Source: Lachnospiraceae bacterium (GTDB taxonomy: Bacteria; Bacillota; Clostridia; Lachnospirales; Lachnospiraceae). From it: DNA of 13,824 bases. A model generated the notes under the pieces. It did no database searches. It saw nothing but the letters and a program-made list of their open reading frames with translations, and had not been told where the DNA came from. Positions 7,789 through 13,747 of the stretch are shown one piece after another. The stretch's first letter is position 1; each line of letters starts with the position of its first letter. The stretch spans positions 1 through 13,824 of the forward strand of contig CAAFTS010000038.1 in NCBI GenBank assembly GCA_900765975.1, written 5' to 3'. The position numbers were made by a program, and so were the translations under genes.

Positions 7789-9279
7789 ATGCAGATTTTA
7801 GAATTACATTTAAAACATTTTGGAAAGTTTACAGATAAACATATTTATTTTCCTGAGCATGTACAAGTACTTTATGGGGAAAACGAATATGGAAAATCGA
7901 CGATATATGCATTTATAAAAGCAATGCTATTTGGAATGGAGCGTGGCCGGGGACGAGCTGCCGGAAGAGATGATTTCAGCAGATATGAGCCATGGGAGAA
8001 TCCCAATTATTATGCGGGAATGATGCGGTTTCGCTGCGGAACAAGGATTTTTCGTTTGGAGAGATCGTTTGATAGGTATACAAAACGGGTTTCTCTGATT
8101 TGTGAAAATGATGGAGAAGAATTGTCGGTAGAGAACGGGGATCTGGAGATGCTTCTGGGCGGGATGACTGCTGCTGTTTTTGAAAATACGGCTGCAATTG
8201 GTCAGCTTACTGCGAGACCGGGGCAGGGATTGGCGGTGGAATTAAAGAATTTTGCTGCCAATTATTATGAGACCGGCGGAGGGGATGTGCAGCTGCAGAA
8301 GGCACTGGATATTTTGAAGAATAAAAAACGACAGACAGAGCAGACTTTGAAAATGCATCGGGAAGAACGATTAAAGAAACGGAATCGTCTGGAAGAGCGA
8401 AAGCGGTTTGTGGAACAGGAACGCAGACAGTTGGAGGCTGCTTATGCAAAAGCGGAAATGACGATGCGGAAAGAACGAGAGCAGGCGATCGAAGAGCGGC
8501 CGGATGGAAGTAGGAACGACGAGAATATTTTGCGGAAGGTGAGTCTGGTACTTCTTCTGACAGGTGTTGTTTTTGCGGCGGTGAGCGGAGCAGTGTGGGT
8601 GCTGGGGAAAACGGTCTGGGGAGTTGGAAGTGCAGGGTTTGCGGTGCTGGCCTTTTTATGTGGGGTTATGGTTTTGCGAAAGTGTGGAAAACGTGTTCCG
8701 GAAGAGGAACCCACGTGGATAAAACATCAGTGGGAGATGGAACGGATTCAGGAAGAAGAGAAGGAAAAGCAACTTCAGATTCAAAATTTGCTGGAAGAAA
8801 TAGAAGAGACGGATCTAGAGTCTGTCGAAGAAATAAAACAAAGAGAAAGGCGGCAGGCATTGGAGCTGGCAGAGCGGCGGATCCAAGAGACTGCTGAAGA
8901 GCTGGCGCAGGATTTTGGGAAACGGTTGAATCAGGCGGCATCTGAGATCCTTTGTGCAGTTACTGAGGGAAAATATACACAATTGTTAGTGGAAGAAGAT
9001 TTGGAACTTGCGATTTTGAGTGAGGGTCAGAGGATTCCGGTTGAGCGTCTGAGCCGAGGGACGATGGAGCAGATTTATTTTTCCCTTCGTATGGCTGCTT
9101 TGAGTCTCTTATTCGAGGAGGATGTTCCGGTGATTTTGGATGATGCATTTGTATTTTATGATGAAAAAAGATTAAAATCTGCGTTAAAATGGTTGAGGGA
9201 ACAGCCTAGACAGGTTATAATATTTAGTTGCCAAACACGCGAGCGAAACATGATGCAAAAATGGAAGGATGAAGTTTGA
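7789..9279 (+). CDS. yhaN: compact membrane-anchored SbcC/Rad50-like ATPase, YhaN-like
   Basis: This is the ATPase partner of the preceding nuclease. The Walker A GENEYGKST (30-38) lies in an N-terminal Rad50-like lobe. The ABC-type signature LSRGT (421-425) and Walker B VPVILDD (447-453) lie in the C-terminal lobe, with FSCQTRE as the likely switch region. Between the lobes is a charged coiled coil (about 170-240), two hydrophobic segments (about 252-296) separated by a short turn, and a second coiled coil (about 310-375). The segments are long enough to span the membrane, so the coiled-coil tip is probably membrane-inserted. At 496 residues it is about half the size of B. subtilis YhaN or E. 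coli SbcC, because the coiled coil is very short; both ATPase halves are complete. AGGAAGAG at 7776-7783 supports the start. Confidence 0.85.
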   Translation: MQILELHLKHFGKFTDKHIYFPEHVQVLYGENEYGKSTIYAFIKAMLFGMERGRGRAAGRDDFSRYEPWENPNYYAGMMRFRCGTRIFRLERSFDRYTKRVSLICENDGEELSVENGDLEMLLGGMTAAVFENTAAIGQLTARPGQGLAVELKNFAANYYETGGGDVQLQKALDILKNKKRQTEQTLKMHREERLKKRNRLEERKRFVEQERRQLEAAYAKAEMTMRKEREQAIEERPDGSRNDENILRKVSLVLLLTGVVFAAVSGAVWVLGKTVWGVGSAGFAVLAFLCGVMVLRKCGKRVPEEEPTWIKHQWEMERIQEEEKEKQLQIQNLLEEIEETDLESVEEIKQRERRQALELAERRIQETAEELAQDFGKRLNQAASEILCAVTEGKYTQLLVEEDLELAILSEGQRIPVERLSRGTMEQIYFSLRMAALSLLFEEDVPVILDDAFVFYDEKRLKSALKWLREQPRQVIIFSCQTRERNMMQKWKDEV

Positions 9280-10613
9280 TGAAAATTACATTGCCGAGAA
9301 AAGTGACAATGATTATCAATAATTTGCAGCTGCATGGATATGAGGCATTTGCTGTCGGCGGATGTGTCCGGGATTCAATTCTTGCCAGAAGGCCCGAAGA
9401 TTGGGACATTACAACTTCTGCGAAACCGGAAGAGATTAAGAAGCTGTTTAGAAGAACGGTAGATACGGGAATTGAACATGGAACGGTAACTGTTCTGTTG
9501 GGGAAAGATAGTTTTGAAGTGACCACATACCGGATTGATGGGATGTATGAAGACAGCCGTCATCCGAAAGAGGTTATTTTTACAAATCGACTGGAAGAAG
9601 ACCTGCGGCGAAGAGATTTTACGATTAATGCAATGGCATATAATGACGAAGTACGTCTGGTAGATGTTTTTGGTGGAATGAAGGATCTGAACCACCATCT
9701 AATACGATGTGTGGGAGAACCGAAGGAACGGTTTCAAGAGGATGCACTGCGGATTTTGCGGGCGGTGCGGTTTTCGGCACAGCTGAAATTCCCGATTGAG
9801 CCGGAAACGGCTGATGCGATACGGGAACTGGCTCCTACTTTGGAAAAAATCAGTGCGGAACGAATCCAGGCAGAACTTGTAAAACTATTGGTTTCTCCAC
9901 ACCCGGAGCAGATTCGGGATGCCTATGAGCTGGGGATTACCAAAGTGATATTGCCGGAATGGGATGCCATGGAAGGCGTGGCACAGAACACACCGCATCA
10001 TAAATATGATGTGGCGGAACATACGGTACATGCATTAAAAAATGTAAAGCGGGATAAGATCCTGCGTTTGACGATGTTGTTCCATGATATGGGAAAACCG
10101 GCTATGAGAACGACTGATGAAAAAGGACGGGACCATTTTAAAGGACACGCGCTTGTCAGTGAGGAAATTGCCCGTTCGGTCATGAGGCGGTTAAAGTTTG
10201 ACAATGATACAGTGAAAAAGGTCACTCGCCTTGTGTGTTATCATGATTATCGGATTGAAGCAACTCCACAAAATGTGCGGCGCGCTATGAACCGGATCGG
10301 AGTTGATCTCTTTCCCTATTATCTGGCAGTGCGCATGGCGGATGTAAAGGCGCAGAGTCCTTATCGCAGACGCGAGAAGATTGAGAATATCATTGCCATG
10401 CGGGAGATTTATCAGGAAACGTTGATTCGTGAAGATTGTGTAACATTGAGAGGTTTGGCTGTCAGTGGCAAAGACCTGATGGCGATTGGAATGAAACCAG
10501 GAAGAGAACTGGGAAATATGCTCAATGAACTTTTAGAATGGGTCATTGATGAACCAGAGTGTAACAAAAAAGAAATCTTGTGTGAATATGTAAAAGAAAA
10601 GTTAGGTCTGTAG
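9279..10613 (+). CDS. cca: CCA tRNA nucleotidyltransferase
   Basis: It adds or repairs the 3' CCA end of tRNAs from CTP and ATP without a nucleic-acid template. The 444-residue protein has the class II polymerase-beta fold head: GGCVRD (27-32), the metal-binding D41-W-D43 and RRDFTINAMAY. The tRNA-binding region follows, then an HD domain with LFHDMGKP (His269-Asp270), found in many bacterial Cca proteins and linked to phosphohydrolase activity. I start at ATG 9279. The preceding ATPase stop (TGA 9277-9279) overlaps it by one base, so translation is probably coupled; GGAAGGA at 9263-9269 serves as ribosome site. A TTG one codon earlier is possible but less likely. Poly(A) polymerase is the alternative function within this superfamily. 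Confidence 0.93.
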   Translation: MKITLPRKVTMIINNLQLHGYEAFAVGGCVRDSILARRPEDWDITTSAKPEEIKKLFRRTVDTGIEHGTVTVLLGKDSFEVTTYRIDGMYEDSRHPKEVIFTNRLEEDLRRRDFTINAMAYNDEVRLVDVFGGMKDLNHHLIRCVGEPKERFQEDALRILRAVRFSAQLKFPIEPETADAIRELAPTLEKISAERIQAELVKLLVSPHPEQIRDAYELGITKVILPEWDAMEGVAQNTPHHKYDVAEHTVHALKNVKRDKILRLTMLFHDMGKPAMRTTDEKGRDHFKGHALVSEEIARSVMRRLKFDNDTVKKVTRLVCYHDYRIEATPQNVRRAMNRIGVDLFPYYLAVRMADVKAQSPYRRREKIENIIAMREIYQETLIREDCVTLRGLAVSGKDLMAIGMKPGRELGNMLNELLEWVIDEPECNKKEILCEYVKEKLGL

Positions 10614-10642
10614 CATACTCAGGCTGCCCACTTCATAGATTA
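10613..10642 (+). promoter_or_regulatory. mother-cell (sigma-E or sigma-K type) promoter for cotS
   Basis: GCATACT (10613-10619) matches the sigma-E -35 (K-CATATT) in 6 of 7 positions. After a 14-bp spacer comes CATAGATTA (10634-10642), which matches the sigma-E -10 in 6 of 8 positions and the sigma-K -10 (CATAnnnTA) exactly. The -35 begins on the last base of the cca stop. Transcription would start near 10648-10650. A sporulation-type promoter in front of a spore coat gene fits. Consensus sequences are from memory of B. subtilis. Confidence 0.55.
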
Positions 10643-10680
10643 GAACGGAGATAAAAACTAAGTAAAGGCAGGGGGCAGCC
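10622..10680 (+). promoter_or_regulatory. inverted repeat masking the cotS ribosome binding site
   Basis: GGCTGCCC (10622-10629) is perfectly complementary to GGGCAGCC (10673-10680), 8 bp with 7 G-C pairs, around a 43-base loop. The right arm covers half of the AGGGGG ribosome site (10670-10675) and abuts the ATG at 10681. The sporulation promoter start point lies between the arms, so only read-through RNA from cca would contain both. Confidence 0.6.
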
Positions 10681-11676
10681 ATGAGAGACTATGAATTAGA
10701 AATTCTGGAGCATTATGACATTGAAGTGAGAAGCACCCATAAAATAAGGGGTGCGTTTTTTTGCGATACGAATGAAGGGACAATGGTATTAAAAGAAACG
10801 AGAGTTTCCGATAAGCGTGCCCCTTTCATGTATAAGATGCTCTGTAAATTGGAAGAAGAAGGATATCCCAATGTAGATCTTCCCGTTGCGACGGAGGAGG
10901 GCTCGTTTATCAGTACCTCCAGAGACGGAACCAGATATATGCTGAAACGTTGGTTTTACGGCAGGGAGTGTGATGTGCGCAAACAGCAGGATGTGCTGGC
11001 AGCGGTGGAAAATCTTGCGGTGCTGCATCAGAAAATGCGGTGGACGGAGTCGGAGGACGGGGAAGTACCGATGCGGGGGCGACATTTGCGGGAGGAGTTT
11101 CTAAGCCATAACCGTGAGTTGAAAAAGGTACGGAGCTTTATGAGAAACAAGGTGAATAAGGGGAACTTTGAATATTTGTTTCTAAAGCATTTTGAACAGA
11201 TGTTTCAATACGCGGTTCAGGCACTGAGACGGCTGGAAACATCGGATTATGATTTGTTATATCAGAAGAGTATCGGGGGCGGATATTTAGTGCATGGAGA
11301 CTATAATTATCACAATGTTCTGATACTGGGAAATTCTGGGGCGGACGCAATGGCGACAACAAATTTTGAACATGTCAGGTTAGATGTTCAGGTGCAGGAT
11401 CTGTATTATTTTTTGCGAAAGGTGATGGAAAAGCATAAGTGGGATGCGGAATTGGGGAGAAGGATTTTAGAGTCGTATCACGCTGTTCGGAAATTGGAAG
11501 AGGCGGAGCGGGAATATCTGGTGTTAAAGCTGCTGTATCCGGAAAAATTCTGGAAGATAGCCAGCGCATATTATCATTCGAATAAAGCCTGGATTCCGGA
11601 GAAAAATGTAGAAAAGCTTCGCCTTACAATTGCTCAGTCCGAAGAAAAGCTGCGGTTTTTGGCTGCAGTGTTTTGA
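10681..11676 (+). CDS. cotS: CotS family spore coat protein (APH/choline-kinase fold)
   Basis: This 331-residue protein resembles the CotS/YsxE spore coat family, which shares the aminoglycoside-phosphotransferase fold; a substrate is not established. The N lobe has the family's RGAFFCDT nucleotide-loop-like motif near 23-31. The catalytic loop is VHGDYNYHN with Asp207 and Asn212. The following metal-binding position, usually Asp in IDFD/E, is Asn228 in TTNFE. I recall NFE as common in clostridial CotS relatives, so it may be a subfamily trait, but it raises doubt about kinase activity. The C-terminal YPEKFWKIASAYYHS and KAWIPEKNVEKL stretches strongly recall clostridial CotS. It stands alone after cca, with its own sporulation-type promoter and a maskable ribosome site; a terminator-like hairpin lies inside its first 85 bases. 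Confidence 0.8.
   Translation: MRDYELEILEHYDIEVRSTHKIRGAFFCDTNEGTMVLKETRVSDKRAPFMYKMLCKLEEEGYPNVDLPVATEEGSFISTSRDGTRYMLKRWFYGRECDVRKQQDVLAAVENLAVLHQKMRWTESEDGEVPMRGRHLREEFLSHNRELKKVRSFMRNKVNKGNFEYLFLKHFEQMFQYAVQALRRLETSDYDLLYQKSIGGGYLVHGDYNYHNVLILGNSGADAMATTNFEHVRLDVQVQDLYYFLRKVMEKHKWDAELGRRILESYHAVRKLEEAEREYLVLKLLYPEKFWKIASAYYHSNKAWIPEKNVEKLRLTIAQSEEKLRFLAAVF
10733..10762 (+). terminator. terminator-like hairpin inside the start of cotS
   Basis: GCACCC (10733-10738) pairs perfectly with GGGTGC (10749-10754) around an AT-only loop plus one G, followed by G and seven T's (10756-10762). That is the layout of a Rho-independent terminator, placed 52 bases after the cotS start codon. It also encodes the conserved RGAFF stretch, so part of the pattern may be coding constraint. 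Translating ribosomes would block it; untranslated RNA could terminate here. Confidence 0.5.
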
Positions 11677-11723
11677 AAACATTTGAAAAACGCCGGAAAA
11701 TCCGCTAAAAATAAGGAAATCTC

Positions 11724-11752
11724 TTGACAAAAATGCATGGAACAGGTATAAC
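11724..11752 (+). promoter_or_regulatory. strong sigma-A promoter for hup
   Basis: TTGACA (11724-11729), a 17-bp spacer and TATAAC (11747-11752) match the sigma-A consensus in 11 of 12 positions. Transcription would start near 11759, giving a leader of about 94 bases. Confidence 0.88.
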
Positions 11753-11809
11753 AGAAAATAAAGGTGGGGTCGTGCCCGTGTGCGAAGACAGGCCTTTATT
11801 ATTCTGTTA
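11749..11809 (+). other. inverted repeat across the hup -10 and start site
   Basis: TAACAGAA-AATAAAGG (11749-11764) is complementary to CCTTTATT-A-TTCTGTTA (11793-11809): 16 bp with a single bulged A at 11801. The loop of 28 bases contains GGG-TCGTG-CCC. RNA started at about 11759 can form only the inner part of the stem, right at its 5' end. Read-through RNA or DNA could form the whole structure. No T run follows, so it is not a normal terminator. Confidence 0.65.
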
Positions 11810-11852
11810 GAATAGAAAGTATTTGACTACAATAAAGAGGAGGAAATTATCC

Positions 11853-12128
11853 ATGAACAAAACAGAATTAATCGCAGCAATTGCAGAGAATGCAGAAATT
11901 TCTAAGAAAGATGCAGAGAAAGCTCTGAAAGCATTTGCAGATGTTATTACAGAAGAACTGAAGAAAGGCGAGAAAGTTCAGCTTGTAGGATTCGGAACAT
12001 TTGAAGTATCTGAAAGAGCAGCTAGAGAGGGTAGAAATCCACAGACAGGAAAGACTATGAAAATTGCTGCATGCAAGGCGCCGAAGTTTAAAGCTGGTAA
12101 AGCTCTGAAAGATGCTGTGAATGCATAA
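11853..12128 (+). CDS. hup: HU family DNA-binding protein
   Basis: This abundant nucleoid protein binds and bends DNA without strong sequence preference, as a dimer. The 91-residue product has the full HU form: a helical N-terminal dimer region ([23 protein letters not shown]), [11 protein letters not shown], and the beta arm with the DNA-intercalating tip RNPQTG (61-66), ending in [12 protein letters not shown]. The start ATG lies 9 bases after AGAGGAGG (11836-11843); an in-frame TTG at 11823 precedes that site and is not used. A near-consensus promoter and a strong terminator make it a single-gene transcript with possible leakage into rqcP. In related genomes hup sits next to the yabO-yabP-yabQ-divIC genes, as here. 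IHF-like proteins share the fold, but the sequence is HU. Confidence 0.97.
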   Translation: MNKTELIAAIAENAEISKKDAEKALKAFADVITEELKKGEKVQLVGFGTFEVSERAAREGRNPQTGKTMKIAACKAPKFKAGKALKDAVNA

Positions 12129-12180
12129 TTGCAAAGCCTCGAAAACGAGACTTGAATGTTTTTGAGTTCAGTGGAATTTA

Positions 12181-12223
12181 ATATAACAAAGAGGCAGGGG
12201 GTTCCCCTGCTTTTCTGTTATAT
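12181..12223 (+). terminator. strong intrinsic terminator after hup
   Basis: GCAGGGG (12194-12200) and CCCCTGC (12204-12210) enclose a GTT loop and are followed by TTTT. Outside, AAGAG/TTTTC pairs partly and ATATAACA (12181-12188) pairs with TGTTATAT (12216-12223), giving a nearly continuous 20-bp symmetric stem that could work on both strands. Confidence 0.88.
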
Positions 12224-12328
12224 ATAGATGATACCAGGGGCAAAAGTTCTGAAATCACCTGTGTTTGCACGATGGCGGTTGAATGACTTTGGGACCGCCC
12301 CAATACGAGCATAAAAGAGGAGAACGAT
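12224..12328 (+). other. leader region of rqcP, no gene seen
   Basis: These 105 bases hold a 6-bp perfect inverted repeat, GGCGGT (12274-12279) with ACCGCC (12294-12299), and short complementary pieces (GCAAA near 12240, TTTGC near 12264). They are more GC-rich than other gaps in this window. I see no clear promoter, although the preceding terminator would require one for rqcP. Confidence 0.4.
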
Positions 12329-12568
12329 ATGAGACTGGATAAGTTTTTGAAGGTATCCCGTTTGATCAAGCGGAGAACAGTGGCGAATGAGGCTTGTGAT
12401 GCAGGGAGAGTTCTTGTGAATGGAACGGTTGCCAAGGCATCAGTAAAGGTGAAGGTAGGAGATATTATTGAGATTCAGTTTGGTACAAAGACGGTGAAGG
12501 TGGAAGTGCTGGATCTGCAGGATACGACGAAAAAAGAAGAGGCAAAAGATCTGTTCCGCTATCTGTAA
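12329..12568 (+). CDS. rqcP: S4-domain RNA-binding protein RqcP (YabO/Hsp15-like)
   Basis: This 79-residue protein is a nearly pure S4 RNA-binding domain: MRLDKFLKVSRLIKRRTVA, then ACDAGRVLVNG and VKVGDIIEIQFG. In B. subtilis the homologue YabO/RqcP works with RqcH on stalled 50S subunits and helps add C-terminal alanine tails in ribosome quality control; E. coli Hsp15 is a relative. The start ATG follows GAGGAG (12317-12322) by 6 bases. Its place just before yabP, yabQ and divIC is the same as yabO in B. subtilis, which supports the assignment over other small S4 proteins. Confidence 0.9.
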   Translation: MRLDKFLKVSRLIKRRTVANEACDAGRVLVNGTVAKASVKVKVGDIIEIQFGTKTVKVEVLDLQDTTKKEEAKDLFRYL

Positions 12569-12585
12569 TATTCGGATGCTCCTAT

Positions 12586-12614
12586 TCATATATATGTGAT
12601 GCAGAGGATAAAGA
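12586..12614 (+). promoter_or_regulatory. possible sigma-E promoter for yabP-yabQ
   Basis: TCATATA (12586-12592) matches the sigma-E -35 in 6 of 7 positions. After 14 bp, GATAAAGA (12607-12614) matches the -10 CATACAAT in only 4 of 8 but keeps the ATA core. Transcription would start near 12621, 24 bases before yabP. The weak -10 keeps this tentative; the link of yabP to sigma-E in B. subtilis makes it plausible. Confidence 0.35.
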
Positions 12615-12644
12615 AGTTCGTGTATCGATGAAAGGAGAATCTGG

Positions 12645-12932
12645 ATGGAGGAACGACAGATTGCAAAAATGCATAAGTTGGTTGTAAATAATCGAAGAAC
12701 AAGTATGGTCACTGGGGTGTTGGATGTACTTTCGTTTGATCTGAATGAAATATTGTTGGAAACGGAGCAAGGGATGCTGATGGTAAAAGGAACGGACTTG
12801 CATGTGAACCGCTTGAATGTAGAGAAGGGCGAGGTGGATCTGTCTGGGAATATCGATAGTTTTGCGTATTCTAGTGCGGAGCATCAGCCGGGGCGGCAAG
12901 GAGACAGTTTCTTTTCCAGACTGTTTAAGTAG
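12645..12932 (+). CDS. yabP: sporulation protein YabP
   Basis: This 95-residue protein belongs to the YabP/YqfC family made in the mother cell early in sporulation; its biochemical role is unknown. The family core is clear: HKLVVNNRRTSMVTGVLDVLSFD, then ETEQGMLMVKGTDLHVNRLNVEKGEVDLSGNIDSFAY split over about residues 10-75. The start follows AAAGGAG (12630-12636) with 8 bases between. It is followed nine bases later by yabQ, as in other spore formers, and both probably share one transcript. Confidence 0.93.
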   Translation: MEERQIAKMHKLVVNNRRTSMVTGVLDVLSFDLNEILLETEQGMLMVKGTDLHVNRLNVEKGEVDLSGNIDSFAYSSAEHQPGRQGDSFFSRLFK

Positions 12933-12941
12933 GTCCGGGAT

Positions 12942-13274
12942 ATGATGCTTGGAATTGGAAATGAAGCAATGATCTTTCTTTATGCAGGGCTGACCGGGGT
13001 TGTGACCTTTTCGTGCTATCAGTGGCTGAAATTATTTCGTAAATTGATTCCACATTCTGTTGCGGCGGTCAATATGGAAGATCTTTTTTATTGGCTGGCA
13101 ATGAGTGCGTATGTGTTTCGACAAATGTATTATACAACATATGGAAGCGTACGATGGTTTTTTATACTAGGTATTGTATGCGGGAACGGAACCGCATATT
13201 TTGTAAAAAAAGCACTAAAAAAACTCTTTCTGAAATGGAAGAAAAGCCTTGAAAAACGGGGGGAAACCCGATAG
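12942..13274 (+). CDS. yabQ: sporulation membrane protein YabQ
   Basis: YabQ is an integral membrane protein of the engulfing mother-cell membrane, needed for cortex formation in B. subtilis. This 110-residue product has hydrophobic segments at about 10-28, 47-64 and 70-88, then a strongly basic tail (KKALKKLFLKWKKSLEKR). Sequence similarity to the family is modest, and the call rests largely on size, membrane pattern and position between yabP and divIC. The start is uncertain: ATG 12942 and 12945 have only a poor ribosome site (GGTCCGGGA), and ATG 12969 would remove the nine residues before the first membrane segment. Coupling to yabP, nine bases upstream, may replace a strong site. Confidence 0.78.
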   Translation: MMLGIGNEAMIFLYAGLTGVVTFSCYQWLKLFRKLIPHSVAAVNMEDLFYWLAMSAYVFRQMYYTTYGSVRWFFILGIVCGNGTAYFVKKALKKLFLKWKKSLEKRGETR

Positions 13275-13277
13275 AAT
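13249..13277 (+). promoter_or_regulatory. sigma-A promoter for divIC
   Basis: TTGAAA (13249-13254), a 17-bp spacer and TAGAAT (13272-13277) match the consensus in 10 of 12 positions. It sits at the end of yabQ and starts RNA near 13284. A 6-bp hairpin (ATAAGC 13285-13290, GCTTAT 13298-13303) then lies at the very 5' end of the RNA. It lets the division gene be read during growth, independent of the sporulation genes upstream. Confidence 0.65.
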
Positions 13278-13333
13278 AGATATGATAAGCAAGGGGAGCT
13301 TATAAAAGGGATTAATTAAATGGGTGAGTTTAA

Positions 13334-13672
13334 ATGAACGAAAAGAGAAAGAAAAATCCGACAGAGCGGCGTGTACGCAAGCGTTCGTCGGTATTGAGAC
13401 AGCATAAGAGAAGTGTTATGGTCATTACTGCAATTTTGATTTTACTGACTGGTACATTATCTGTGAATGCAGTAGATCTGTATCGTAAGAATAAGGTATA
13501 CAAGCAACAGGAAGCAGAACTGAAGGCACAGATTGAGGAAGAGAAGGCGCGTGCGAAAGAAGTGGAAGAATACGAAGCGTACGTGAAGACAGATGAGTAT
13601 ATCAAGGATGTGGCAGAGGATAAGCTCGGACTGGTAGATCCAAATGAGATCATCTTTAAGCCGGCGCAGTAG
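13334..13672 (+). CDS. divIC: septum formation protein DivIC (FtsB-like)
   Basis: DivIC is a small bitopic division protein that works with FtsL and DivIB in the divisome. The 112-residue product has a basic cytoplasmic N-terminus (1-27), one membrane segment (about 28-47), an external coiled coil (about 50-82, VYKQQEAELKAQIEEEKARA) and the conserved end TDEYIKDVAEDKLGLVDPNE (86-105) with IIFKP. This last part is diagnostic for the DivIC/FtsB family. GGGTGAG (13322-13328) lies 5 bases before the ATG. It closes the hup-rqcP-yabP-yabQ block, with its own promoter inside yabQ and a terminator after it. spoIIE often follows in spore formers; here an intron begins instead. Confidence 0.93.
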   Translation: MNEKRKKNPTERRVRKRSSVLRQHKRSVMVITAILILLTGTLSVNAVDLYRKNKVYKQQEAELKAQIEEEKARAKEVEEYEAYVKTDEYIKDVAEDKLGLVDPNEIIFKPAQ

Positions 13673-13700
13673 GGCAGACAATCAAATAAAGGAATATACA

Positions 13701-13741
13701 AAAGAGAAACTTGGGAGCAGACCCGGAAGTTTCTCTTTTTT
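13701..13741 (+). terminator. intrinsic terminator after divIC
   Basis: A 12-bp perfect stem (13701-13712 with 13727-13738) has a 14-base loop that can form an inner GGG/CCC pair, and is followed by a run of six T's (13736-13741). The group IIC-like intron begins a few bases downstream, so this hairpin is probably also its insertion target. Confidence 0.92.
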
Positions 13742-13747
13742 GTTGCT

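Noticed and set aside
11690..11723. Terminator after cotS (CGGAAAATCCG)
   Set aside because: The stem is 4 bp and no T run follows on the + strand; the T-rich side would serve the - strand, where I see no gene.
13320..13337. Five-codon frame MGEFK overlapping the divIC start
   Set aside because: It has only a weak ribosome site and overlaps the divIC ribosome site; probably chance.
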